A stretch of 10,535 nt of DNA from an uncultured Mailhella sp. (GTDB lineage: Bacteria; Desulfobacterota; Desulfovibrionia; Desulfovibrionales; Desulfovibrionaceae). Below the pieces are notes generated by a model that did no database searches, was not told where the DNA came from, and saw only the letters and a program-made list of their open reading frames with translations. The translations under genes were made by a program, and so were the position numbers. How positions within the stretch are numbered: position 1 is the stretch's first letter; each line of letters starts with the position of its first letter. Shown here piece after piece: positions 1 to 8,200 of the stretch. The DNA lies in the NCBI RefSeq assembly GCF_905187505.1, contig NZ_CAJJIC010000086.1:1-10535 (forward strand). Reading direction: 5' to 3'.

Positions 1-1655
1 CCACCCTTTCCAACATTTCCGTGTCCCGCGATCTGCTCGCCGTACAGAAGCTCGGCGTGCAGCGCGTGGTGCTCCCCCGCGAGCTTTCCATCGACGAAAT
101 CCGCCAGATGGACGAAGCCGCTCCCGAAGGCATGGACTTTGAAATGTTCGTGCACGGAGCTCTGTGCTGGTGCGTTTCGGGCCGGTGCTACTGGTCCAGC
201 TACCTCGGAGGCAAAAGCAGTCTGCGCGGCCGCTGCGTGCAGCCCTGCCGCAGAATCTACAAGCAGAAGGGACGTGAAGGCCGCTTCTTCTCCTGTCAGG
301 ATCTTTCCATCGACGTTCTGGTCAAGACTCTGGCCGAGATTCCCCACGTCCGCAGCCTCAAGATAGAAGGTCGCAAAAAAGGACCGCACTACGTCTATCA
401 TGTAGTGACGGCCTATCGCATGCTGCTCGACGCTCTGGGAACGCCCGACTGGCCCGCCGCCAAAAAGGATGCCGAGGCTCTGCTCGACATGGCTCTGGGG
501 CGTCCCGTCACCCGCGCACGCTTTCTGCCTCAGAAGGACACGCATGTCTCAACGCCTGATGAACCGACGAGCTCCGGTCTGCTCGTGGGCAAGATTCAGT
601 TTGAAAAGAAAAACGGCGCCCCTTCCTGGCCCTTCATCAAACCGAGAATAGAGCTGCTGCCCAAGGATCTTCTGCGCATAGGCTACGAAGACGAGCCCTG
701 GCATGATACCGTTCCGGTCACAAGACGCACGCCCAAGGCAGGCACCTGCACGCTGCGCCTTGCCAAGCACAAGATGCCCAAGGCCGGAGTGCCCGTGTTT
801 CTCATCGACCGCCGGGAGCCTGAGCTCATCCACATTCTTCACGACTGGGAAAAGAAGCTGGAAAAGTGCCGCACGGTGGAGAGCCCGCTTGTGGAATGGA
901 CGCCGCATCTGCCCAAACCCGTACGCGCCCGCCGTCAGCAGGACTACCTTGTGCGTTCGAGCCTTCCCCAGGGTCGCGAGACCCGCGGTTCCCGTTCCGT
1001 AATGACGGGTCTGTGGATGTCGGCCAATTCCGTCCGCGCGGTGTCCCGCACGGTCATGCCCCGCATTTCCTGGTGGCTTCCTCCGGTCATATGGCCGGAT
1101 GAAGAGGCTCTCTGGCAGAGGCTGGTCATTGAGGCCCTGCGCGGCGGTTCCCGGCACTTTGTCTGCAACTCTCCGTGGCAGGTCGGTCTCTTTCCCATGG
1201 ATGATGAAAAACGTCGTCCCCATCTCATCGCCGGCCCGTTCTGCAACATTTCCAATCCGGCGGCCGTGGCACTGCTTGCCAGCATGGGCTTTGAAGGCGC
1301 CTTCGTAAGCCCTGAGATGTCCGGGGAAGATTATCTTGCCCTGCCCCGTCAGTGCTGTCTGCCGCTCGGCATGGTGCTTTCCGGTTACTGGCCCGTAGGC
1401 ATCTCCCGCCACGGCATGAATCAGGTCAAGGCCAATGAGGCGTTCTTCAGCCCCAAGGGAGAAGCCTTCTGGGCGCGCAACTACGGTCACAACCTGTGGA
1501 TATATCCTGCATGGCCCATGGATCTTTCCGCGCACAGACAGGAACTTGAGGCCGCAGGCTATGCCTTCTTCGCCAAGCTGGAGGAGAACCTTCCTCCGAA
1601 CCTTCCTCCGATGCGCCGCACCAGCGACTTCAACTGGAACGGCTCGCTTCTTTAA
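1..1655 (+). CDS. Peptidase U32 family protein (RlhA/TrhP-like), 5' end outside the window
   Basis: The frame is open from base 3 to the TAA at 1653-1655, so the gene enters from the left edge; the GTG at 21 is internal (the family's conserved stretch ending in VVLPREL is already under way). The U32 signature spans codons from about 138 to 200: E-x-F-x2-G-A-L-C-x4-G-x-C, with the cysteines coded at 165 and 186. More cysteines follow at 234 and 246, giving C-x6-C-x15-C-x3-C, a plausible 4Fe-4S set. A SLKIEGR motif follows near 358. The C-terminal half has a second barrel-like segment around 1228-1320. Despite the name, characterised members (RlhA, TrhP, UbiU/UbiV) are Fe-S hydroxylation enzymes acting on rRNA, tRNA or ubiquinone precursors. 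A role in RNA hydroxylation is therefore likely, but the substrate cannot be read from the sequence. Roughly 550 codons are visible, so the protein is a long U32 form. Confidence 0.88.
   Translation, partial: TLSNISVSRDLLAVQKLGVQRVVLPRELSIDEIRQMDEAAPEGMDFEMFVHGALCWCVSGRCYWSSYLGGKSSLRGRCVQPCRRIYKQKGREGRFFSCQDLSIDVLVKTLAEIPHVRSLKIEGRKKGPHYVYHVVTAYRMLLDALGTPDWPAAKKDAEALLDMALGRPVTRARFLPQKDTHVSTPDEPTSSGLLVGKIQFEKKNGAPSWPFIKPRIELLPKDLLRIGYEDEPWHDTVPVTRRTPKAGTCTLRLAKHKMPKAGVPVFLIDRREPELIHILHDWEKKLEKCRTVESPLVEWTPHLPKPVRARRQQDYLVRSSLPQGRETRGSRSVMTGLWMSANSVRAVSRTVMPRISWWLPPVIWPDEEALWQRLVIEALRGGSRHFVCNSPWQVGLFPMDDEKRRPHLIAGPFCNISNPAAVALLASMGFEGAFVSPEMSGEDYLALPRQCCLPLGMVLSGYWPVGISRHGMNQVKANEAFFSPKGEAFWARNYGHNLWIYPAWPMDLSAHRQELEAAGYAFFAKLEENLPPNLPPMRRTSDFNWNGSLL
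1587..1610 (+). repeat. Perfect 12-bp tandem duplication inside the U32 gene
   Basis: The 12-mer AACCTTCCTCCG occurs twice head to tail (1587-1598 and 1599-1610). It is in frame and encodes NLPP-NLPP close to the C-terminus. Gain or loss of a copy would keep the frame, so this looks like a recent slippage duplication in a surface tail. Confidence 0.85.
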
Positions 1656-1663
1656 GCCGCAAC

Positions 1664-1694
1664 GTACGGGGAGTCCGCTCCCCGTACCTTTTTT
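1664..1694 (+). terminator. Intrinsic terminator after the U32 gene
   Basis: A perfect 10-bp stem (GTACGGGGAG at 1664-1673 with CTCCCCGTAC at 1678-1687) closes a 4-base loop, TCCG. One C and then six T follow at 1689-1694. It starts 9 bases after the U32 stop codon and ends only 18 bases before the next start codon. Confidence 0.9.
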
Positions 1695-1712
1695 CTGCGA
1701 ACGGACAAGAAC

Positions 1713-2540
1713 ATGCTGGACACTATCACGGCAGGCCTCGCACCTTCATGCCCGACCCTGCTTCTCGACAACGGCAGTCAGTTCACGACAGCGGTTCTGG
1801 CACTGCCGGACACGGATTTTTCCCGCTGGCCCAAGACCGAGCTTTCCCCGGACTCTCCCGTGGAAGAGGCTCGAAGCTTTTTGAATCGCTCAGGCTTCCC
1901 TGCTCCGGGGCTCACGCTGGTTTCGGGCATGAGGGATGACGCTCCCGGAAACTCCCGAGTCGAACGCCGTGCCGCGCGCATTCTTCGATGGAAAGAGTTT
2001 CTGCACGAAACGGAAGGAAGACCGGAATGCTTTCTTCAGCAGGAACTTCACGGGTGGGAAGCCGATACCCTGCTTTTCCAGGCAAAGGAAGCCTTCGGTC
2101 CCTCTCTCGGGACGGACAGCGGCATGGCCGCCGCTCTTGCGGCCCTGAGCATCACGCCGCTGAGAGAACGGTCCTGGAGTGAAGGAGTCACGGCCATCTG
2201 GGCGGGCCATCGTCATGTGCAGGCGTTCATGATCTATCAGGAAAAAGTGCTGGGGCTCTATGAACAGCACAGCGACATCGCCCAAGAGGAACTTTTAAAG
2301 GATCTTGATGAAATGCGCCTCAACTGGCTGCCCGACGAACAGGTCCGGGCCAGAGGCGGACACGGCTGCATCTGCGGCGACTTTCCCGCCGAAGCGGAGG
2401 GATTCCGTCCCACGTGGATTCTGGGCCCCCTCCGAGAAAAGATGAAGGGCTGCGGCAGACTTGCATCCGTGTGCGGCGACGACCGTTTTGACCGGATTTC
2501 CGGTCTCCTTTACGGTTTAATTCTCAGGAAAAGCTCATGA
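1713..2540 (+). CDS. DUF1786 domain protein (annotated in databases as pyruvate formate-lyase activating-like)
   Basis: 275 aa, apparently soluble, with no signal peptide. Several blocks match my memory of DUF1786: an N-terminal LLLDNGS strand-loop (residues 16-22) where the family usually has a D-x-G-x-G-T-Q-D phosphate-loop-like motif; TDSGMAAAL (134-142); GHRHVQAF followed by GLYEQH (165-186); GGHGC (215-219); ILGP (236-239); and a GDD...GLLYG tail (255-268). The family occurs in archaea and deltaproteobacteria. The 'pyruvate formate-lyase activating' label has no radical-SAM basis here: there is no CxxxCxxC motif. An actin/hexokinase-like ATPase fold is a possibility I infer from the N-terminal motif, which is degenerate in this copy. 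The start at 1713 has only a weak Shine-Dalgarno match (GGACAAG). The gene lies right behind a terminator and overlaps the next gene by ATGA. Biochemical function is unknown. Confidence 0.7.
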   Translation: MLDTITAGLAPSCPTLLLDNGSQFTTAVLALPDTDFSRWPKTELSPDSPVEEARSFLNRSGFPAPGLTLVSGMRDDAPGNSRVERRAARILRWKEFLHETEGRPECFLQQELHGWEADTLLFQAKEAFGPSLGTDSGMAAALAALSITPLRERSWSEGVTAIWAGHRHVQAFMIYQEKVLGLYEQHSDIAQEELLKDLDEMRLNWLPDEQVRARGGHGCICGDFPAEAEGFRPTWILGPLREKMKGCGRLASVCGDDRFDRISGLLYGLILRKSS

Positions 2541-3052
2541 GCGTTTTCTTCACCGCGCTTTTTCTGCTTGCTCTCGGCGTCTGCGTTCTGCTCAATCTGG
2601 TCACCCTGCCCGGAAACTGGGCCATGGTCGCCCTGGTGACGGCATGGGCGCTGCTTGTGCCAGGCAACAGTCTGAACACGCTTTTCTTCATCATGTTCAT
2701 CGGCCTTGCCGTCGCCGGCGAAATCGTGGAATTCGGCGCACAGATATGGGGGGCAAAAAAATACGGCTCTTCCAAAATTTCCACGTGGGCAGGCATTCTG
2801 GGAGCCATAATCGGCGCCGTATTCGGAGCGCCCTTCATGTTCGGCGTCGGTGCGGTGTTCGGCGCGCTGTTCGGCGCCTGGGCGGGATGCTTTCTGGCCG
2901 AGCTGCTCATACGCCGCCAGCCTTCCGCCGTGGCCTTCCGCGCAGCACAGGGGGCCTTCGTGGGACGCTTTCTCGGTATGGTCGTCAAATTCGGCCTCGG
3001 CATGGCCATGCTTGCCCTTACAGCCTCCAATCTCTGGCCCGACACTCTTTAA
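2537..3052 (+). CDS. DUF456 family integral membrane protein
   Basis: 171 aa and very hydrophobic. Membrane segments fall at about residues 3-24, 28-42, 48-66, 82-120 (one or two glycine-rich helices) and 145-165. The LPGNW motif (24-28) between the first two helices and the glycine-rich G-x-x-x-G helical region (85-117) are typical of DUF456, which has no established function. A central polar WGAKKYGSSK loop (71-80) separates the halves and is also characteristic. The start codon overlaps the stop codon of the DUF1786 gene (ATGA at 2537-2540), so translation is probably coupled and the two proteins are probably made together. No signal peptide or catalytic motif is visible. Confidence 0.8.
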   Translation: MSVFFTALFLLALGVCVLLNLVTLPGNWAMVALVTAWALLVPGNSLNTLFFIMFIGLAVAGEIVEFGAQIWGAKKYGSSKISTWAGILGAIIGAVFGAPFMFGVGAVFGALFGAWAGCFLAELLIRRQPSAVAFRAAQGAFVGRFLGMVVKFGLGMAMLALTASNLWPDTL

Positions 3053-3202
3053 AAGACTGGAATCCGTTTCAGGGGCCGGACGGCCCAGAAGTCATTTGAC
3101 CGTCTTCGGACGAATGATCCCTGTCCGGCAGTTTCTTTTCACCTTTTATTTCTCACGGCGCGGCGGCTCTCCTTCACTGAACGGCCAGCGCCCGGCATCG
3201 TC

Positions 3203-3976
3203 ATGAAAAACGCTTCCGAAATCGCCGCCATGATGCGGAATCTTCGTCTGGTACTGGTTCGAACCAACTTTCCCGAAAACATCGGCATGGCCGCCCGCGC
3301 CTCTGCAAACTTCGGTCACGCCCCTCTGTATCTGGCCGAACCGAGACGCTGGAACTACGAAAAGGCTCTTCCCACGGCCACAAGTCAGGGTCGCCCCCTG
3401 CTCGACTCCATCACCGTCACAAGCTCGGTAAGGGAAGCCGTCGCTCCGTGCACGCTCGTCATCGGCACCACGGCCCGCACGGGCGGAGCAAGACAGCAGC
3501 TCATCACGCCGCGGCAGGCTGCAGCGGAAGTGGCCGAGCGCCTGGCTATGGGCGAAGAGGTCGCCATCATGTTCGGACCTGAGGACCGAGGACTCAGCAA
3601 CGAAGACCTGGAAAACTGCGGCAGGCTCGTCACCATTCCCACGGCGCCGGACGCCTCTTCCCTGAACCTCGCGCAGGCCGTGCTGCTCATGATCTACGAA
3701 TGCTATCTGGCCCTTCCCGACACCGCAAGAATCGACGCTCACCCAAACCTTTCCAGACGCGTCACGGCCGAAGAAAGAGATTTCCTCTTTCATACGCTCA
3801 AAAACACGCTCATGGACATCGGTACCATTCCACGGGACAATCCCGAACACTTTTTCCTGCCTCTGGCAAGATTCTTCGACCGGGCCGATCTGCGCAGACA
3901 CGAAATGGACATCTTCATGGGCATATGCCGTCAGATGGAACATCTTGCGCACACAAACAGGGAATCGAAATCCTGA
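3203..3976 (+). CDS. trmJ: TrmJ-type tRNA (cytidine/uridine-32-2'-O)-methyltransferase, SPOUT/TrmH superfamily
   Basis: 257 aa, close to the E. coli TrmJ length. The three SPOUT/TrmH motifs are in order. Motif 1 is PENIGMAARA (24-33), containing the conserved N and catalytic-type R32. Motif 2 is FGPEDRGLSNED (124-135). Motif 3 is SSLNLAQAV (152-160), part of the trefoil-knot S-adenosylmethionine site. The C-terminal helical tail (about 190-250, FHTLKNTLMDIG...FFDRADLRRHEMDIF) resembles the TrmJ dimerisation/tRNA-binding extension rather than TrmL or TrmH. TrmJ methylates the 2'-O of nucleotide 32 in the tRNA anticodon loop. No good Shine-Dalgarno sequence precedes the ATG at 3203; an in-frame ATG at 3230 (residue 10) is an alternative start. 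There is a 150-base gap to the DUF456 gene, so joint transcription is possible but not shown. A strong terminator follows. Confidence 0.87.
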   Translation: MKNASEIAAMMRNLRLVLVRTNFPENIGMAARASANFGHAPLYLAEPRRWNYEKALPTATSQGRPLLDSITVTSSVREAVAPCTLVIGTTARTGGARQQLITPRQAAAEVAERLAMGEEVAIMFGPEDRGLSNEDLENCGRLVTIPTAPDASSLNLAQAVLLMIYECYLALPDTARIDAHPNLSRRVTAEERDFLFHTLKNTLMDIGTIPRDNPEHFFLPLARFFDRADLRRHEMDIFMGICRQMEHLAHTNRESKS

Positions 3977-3998
3977 GCCGCCTGCCGGTTCTGCTTCC

Positions 3999-4040
3999 GG
4001 GCCATTTCCGCCTTTCCGCGGAAATGGCTCCCTTCTTTTT
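3999..4040 (+). terminator. Intrinsic terminator after trmJ
   Basis: An 11-bp perfect stem (GCCATTTCCGC 4001-4011 with GCGGAAATGGC 4018-4028) has a 6-base loop. It can be lengthened by a G-T and a G-C pair at 4000/4029 and 3999/4030. The T-rich tract CCTTCTTTTT follows at 4031-4040. Confidence 0.9.
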
Positions 4041-4085
4041 CAGGCCTCTGCAATCTTTTGAAACAAAACTTCCCCCCGTCATTTC

Positions 4086-4115
4086 TTGACAGCAAAAATT
4101 TTCTCTTCGTATAGC
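4086..4115 (+). promoter_or_regulatory. Sigma70-like promoter of the RND efflux operon
   Basis: A perfect TTGACA -35 box (4086-4091) and TATAGC (4110-4115) are separated by 18 bases. They lie in an AT-rich stretch between the trmJ terminator and the adaptor gene. The predicted start near 4122 would give a leader of roughly 30 bases ending in an AGGAG ribosome site (4144-4148), 5 bases before the ATG. The -10 match is only 4 of 6, so activator help or a different -10 is possible. No clear operator palindrome overlaps it. Confidence 0.6.
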
Positions 4116-4153
4116 TGATAAAGTAATCCCTGCAACATACGTCAGGAGCTCCC

Positions 4154-5269
4154 ATGTCCATTCGATTTTTCCTGTGCCTTCTTTGTGTCGTGCTGATTCC
4201 AGGCTGTTCCGGCGACTCCGAAAAAACACAGCCTCGAGCCGTTCGCACGGCGCTGGTCTCTCTTGCCGTCTCCGGGACAAGAGCCGTCCCCTATATGCTG
4301 GATGCCGTCGGCACCGTGGAACCCTCGGCCACGGTGAACATCGTCTCGCGCACAAGCGGGGAGCTTCAGCAGGTGCTCATCCATGACGGCGAACTGGTAA
4401 AGAAGGGACAGCTTCTGTTCGTCATTGAAAAGGAGCCCTATGAAATAGCGCTTCATCAGGCACAGGCAAGACTTGAAAGCGACAAGGCCAAGCTTGCCAA
4501 GGCTCAGGATGACTACTCCCGCGCTCTTAAAATGAAAAAAGGCGGTTTTTCCAGCGCTGCGGAAACCGACGCCGCCCGCGTGACCATGGTCAGCGCTCAG
4601 GCCGACGTCAGGGAAGACGCCGCCGCTCTGGAAAAGGCAGAGCTCGATCTTTCCTACTGCGAAATCCGGGCGCCCATGGACGGCCGATCGGACGACGTGC
4701 GCGTGGACAAGGGCAACGTCATCACGGCGCAGACGCTTCTTGTGGTCGTCGACGCCTTCCAGCCTGCGGACATCACCTTCAACGTTCCTGAAAAGCATCT
4801 TCCTCTGATTCGTCGCAACGTCCGGGAAACGGGACTCAAAGTTTCCGCCACCTCCAAAGAAGGAAAGCCGCTCACCGGCGACGTCATTTTCGTGGGCAAT
4901 GTGGACCCCGACACGGGAACCGTTCCGCTCAAGGCGCGATTTCTCAATGAGGGAACGGAACTGTGGCCCGGAGAATTTCTTCGCGTGAGCCTGCAGCTCG
5001 ACATGAGAAAGAACGCCGTCACCGTGCCCAGCCGTGCGGTGCTGCTCGGTCCGGACGGTCCGTTCGTCTATGTGGTGGGCGAGGACAGACTGGCCAAAGT
5101 GCGTCTCGTGAGCACCGATGTGGAAAACGACGGCGTCACCGTCATATCCAAAGGCCTTTCCAGCGGAGAACAGGTCGTGCTTGAAGGCCATGTCCGCCTG
5201 AAGGACGGCATGCCCGTAAGACTTCAGGAAGACAGAAAAATCACCGCCGCAGATGGAGCGCAGCAATGA
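4154..5269 (+). CDS. RND efflux periplasmic adaptor subunit (membrane fusion protein, lipoprotein)
   Basis: 371 aa. A lipoprotein signal peptide (MSIRFF..., hydrophobic core 5-15) ends in the lipobox IPGC with the lipidated cysteine at residue 18, anchoring it to the inner membrane facing the periplasm. Next come a first lipoyl half (about 52-92, GTVEP...VSRTSGEL...DGELVKKGQ), a coiled alpha-hairpin (about 97-165, rich in A, E, K and D), a second lipoyl half (about 168-200, IRAPMDGR...VDKGN), a beta-barrel (about 200-285) and a membrane-proximal domain. This is the HlyD/AcrA/MdtA order. The adaptor links the pump to an outer-membrane channel. An AGGAG ribosome site and its own promoter precede it. 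Its stop overlaps the permease start (ATGA at 5266-5269), indicating tight coupling. The substrate cannot be inferred from the adaptor. Confidence 0.93.
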   Translation: MSIRFFLCLLCVVLIPGCSGDSEKTQPRAVRTALVSLAVSGTRAVPYMLDAVGTVEPSATVNIVSRTSGELQQVLIHDGELVKKGQLLFVIEKEPYEIALHQAQARLESDKAKLAKAQDDYSRALKMKKGGFSSAAETDAARVTMVSAQADVREDAAALEKAELDLSYCEIRAPMDGRSDDVRVDKGNVITAQTLLVVVDAFQPADITFNVPEKHLPLIRRNVRETGLKVSATSKEGKPLTGDVIFVGNVDPDTGTVPLKARFLNEGTELWPGEFLRVSLQLDMRKNAVTVPSRAVLLGPDGPFVYVVGEDRLAKVRLVSTDVENDGVTVISKGLSSGEQVVLEGHVRLKDGMPVRLQEDRKITAADGAQQ

Positions 5270-8200
5270 ACATTTCCACCACGTTCATCAAGCGTCCCGT
5301 CGCAACCACCCTTCTTATGATGGGCATTCTCGTCTTCGGCTGGATGAGCTATCTGCGCCTTCCGCTGAGCGAAAATCCCAACATCGACTATCCTGTCATC
5401 ATCGTTTCCGCCACCCTGAGCGGCGCTTCCCCGGAAACCATGGCCACGTCCGTGGCAAAACCGCTGGAAAAGCAGCTCTCCACCATCGCCAGCATCAAGA
5501 ACATGACCTCCACCAACAAGCTCGGCCGCACCATGGTTCGTGTGGAATTTGAGCTTGACCGGGACATTGACGGCGCGGCTCTCGACGTGCAGTCGGCCAT
5601 ATCCATCGCCTATTCCCGCATGCCGGACACCATGACGCAGATGCCCCGCTTCATGAAGCTGGATCCCGACTCACTGCCCGTCATTCAGATTGCCCTCACG
5701 TCCAACACGCTCACAAGGCAGCAGCTGACGGACTATGCGGAAAACTATGTGTCCCAGCGGCTTTCCATGGTGGCCGGCGTGTCGAAGTCCGACGTGCGGG
5801 GAGCCAAGCGCTATGCGGTGCGCGTCAATCTCCGTCCTGATCTCATGCAGGCTCGCGACGTAAGCGCCGAAGAAATCCGCAACGGCATCGACGCCGCCAA
5901 CGTCACCCTTCCCACCGGCAAACTGGAAGGTGCGGACCGCATACGCAACATCAAGGACAACGGCTCGCTCGTGAAGGCCGAGGATTTTGCAAAAATCGTG
6001 GTGGCCTGGCGCAACGGCGCTCCCGTGCGACTGAGCGACGTCGCCGACGTGGAAGAAGGCGTGGAAGAAACCAATCAGGCCAGCTTCATCAGCGGCGATC
6101 CCGGCGTCATCGTGCAGGTGACCAAGCAGCCGGGCGGCAACACCGTACAGATAGTGAGCGACATTCTCGACCTGCTCGCAGACATTGAAAACACGCTTCC
6201 GCCTTCCATCAATATGGACGTTGTGGAAGACACTTCCATTCCCATCAGAGAATCCGTGGAAGAAGTGGAGTTCACGCTTCTTCTCACCATCCTGCTGGTG
6301 GTGCTCGTCATCTATGCCTTTCTGCGCGACGGCATGGCCACCATCATTCCCAGCCTGGCGCTGCCGCTTTCCGTGGTGGCCACTTTTCCGCTCATGTTCT
6401 CCGCCGGATTCAGCCTCGACAACATGTCTCTCATGGCGCTCATTCTGGTGGTGGGCTTCGTGGTGGACGACGCCATCGTCATGCTGGAAAACATCATTCG
6501 GCACAGGGAAATGGGGAAGTCTCCCTTCAACGCCGCCATGGACGGCGCCGGGGAAATAGGCTTCACCATTCTTTCCATGACCATCTCTCTCGGTGCTGTG
6601 TTCATTCCCCTGCTGTTCCTGCCCGGGACGGCAGGCCGCATGTTCTTTGAATTCGCGGCCGTCATCATCATCGCCATTTCCATTTCCTTCTTCATCTCCA
6701 TCAGCCTCACGCCCATGATGAGCGCGCTTTTTCTCACGGATCAGTCCGTGCACCTCAAGCACACGGGGCTGAAGGCTGCCATGGAACGCGGCTTCGTCGC
6801 GCTGCTTTCTCTGTACTCCCGCAGCCTTCACTGCGTGATGCGTCACCGATTTCTCACCTTCGTAAGCTCGCTTCTCCTCATTGCGGCTACATGGTGGCTC
6901 TCCACGCTGGTGCCTACGGGATACTTTCCTGCCATCGACGGCGGCCGCATACGCGTCTTTGCCCGGGCCGAAGAATCCATTTCCTTTGAAGCTCTGACCC
7001 GTGCCGTGGAGGAGCTTCATCCCGTCATCTCCGCCGATCCCGCCGTTCGAAGCTTCACCACCACCATAGGCGGCGGAACGAGGGCCGACACCAACACCGC
7101 CAACATCATGATACGTCTGAAGCCCATCGCCGAACGAGACAACATCAACGTGGTCATTGACCGGCTCAGAAAGGCTCTCGACACCAACCCAACGCTCATG
7201 GTCTCGCTGCGCAACGCCAACATGCAGGGCGCAGGCGGCAGTTCCACCGGCATCTATACCTATACCCTCGTAGGCAGCAACACCGCAGAACTCTATGCCG
7301 CCGCCCGCGACGTGGAAGAAGCCCTTCATCACGTGAAGAGCGTGCGCGACATCGGTTCAGATCTTCAGCTCATGAATCCGTCCATCCGTCTCATCGTGGA
7401 CAGAGACAAGGCAACCATGCTGGGAATCACGCTCTCGCAGATAGAAAACTCCCTCTACTCCGCCTTCGGTACCCGGGAAGTCTCCACCATTTACACGGAC
7501 GTCAGCGACTACACCGTAAAAATGGAAGTCTCCCCTGAGCTTCAGGACAGCGCGAGCATTCTGGAAAGTATCTATCTGCGCTCCGGAAAAGGAAAGCTGG
7601 TTCCTCTGGAAACGCTCGTCACACGACAGTTCGAGGCCGGTCCCCTGTCGGTGAACCACAGAGGCCAGTTCCCCGCCGTGAGCATCTCCTTCAACGTGGC
7701 CAGCGGCTATGCCATGGGCGAAGCCATGGCCGACGTGGAAAACGCCGCACGCGACCTCCTGCCCGCTTCGGTGACCGGAAGCCTTACCGGCACCGCCCAG
7801 GACTTTCAGGATTCCGTGCACGACATGATTCTCATCATCGTCGTGGCGCTGCTGCTCATCTACATCGTGCTCGGCATTCTGTACGAAAGCTTCATTCATC
7901 CCATCACTATTCTTTCCGGTCTGCCGTCCGCAGCCTTCGGAGCTCTGTTCAGCCTCTGGCTTTTCGACTCGGAACTGAACATGACCGCCTTCGTGGGCAT
8001 CATCATGCTCATAGGCATCGTGAAAAAGAATGCCATCATGGTCCTGGACTTTGCCCTGGCCGCCGAACGCAGCGGCAGTCTGGAAACGGAAGATGCCATC
8101 ATTCAGGGTTGTCTCATCCGTTTCCGCCCCATTCTCATGACCACCCTTGCCGCCGTCATGGGAGCGCTGCCCTTGGCCTTCGGCATCGGAGCCACAGGCG

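Noticed and set aside
21..23. GTG at 21 as the start of the U32 gene
   Set aside because: The frame is open to the left edge and the residues before it (LSNIS) continue a conserved family segment; the true start is outside the window.
549..1535. 328-codon open frame antisense to the U32 gene
   Set aside because: It lies wholly within the U32 gene, has no family motif, and the plus frame has clear conserved motifs.
3092..3117. Terminator between the DUF456 gene and trmJ
   Set aside because: CGTC-TTCG-GACG with outer TCATT/AATGA can fold only with a 4-base bulge and has no T tract after it.
4142..5266. 374-codon open frame antisense to the adaptor gene
   Set aside because: It covers almost exactly the real adaptor gene on the other strand, and its protein has no recognisable motif.
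5671..7332. 553-codon open frame antisense to the RND permease
   Set aside because: It is rich in H and G, has no family resemblance and mirrors the third-position bias of the intact permease gene; it is a GC-driven shadow.
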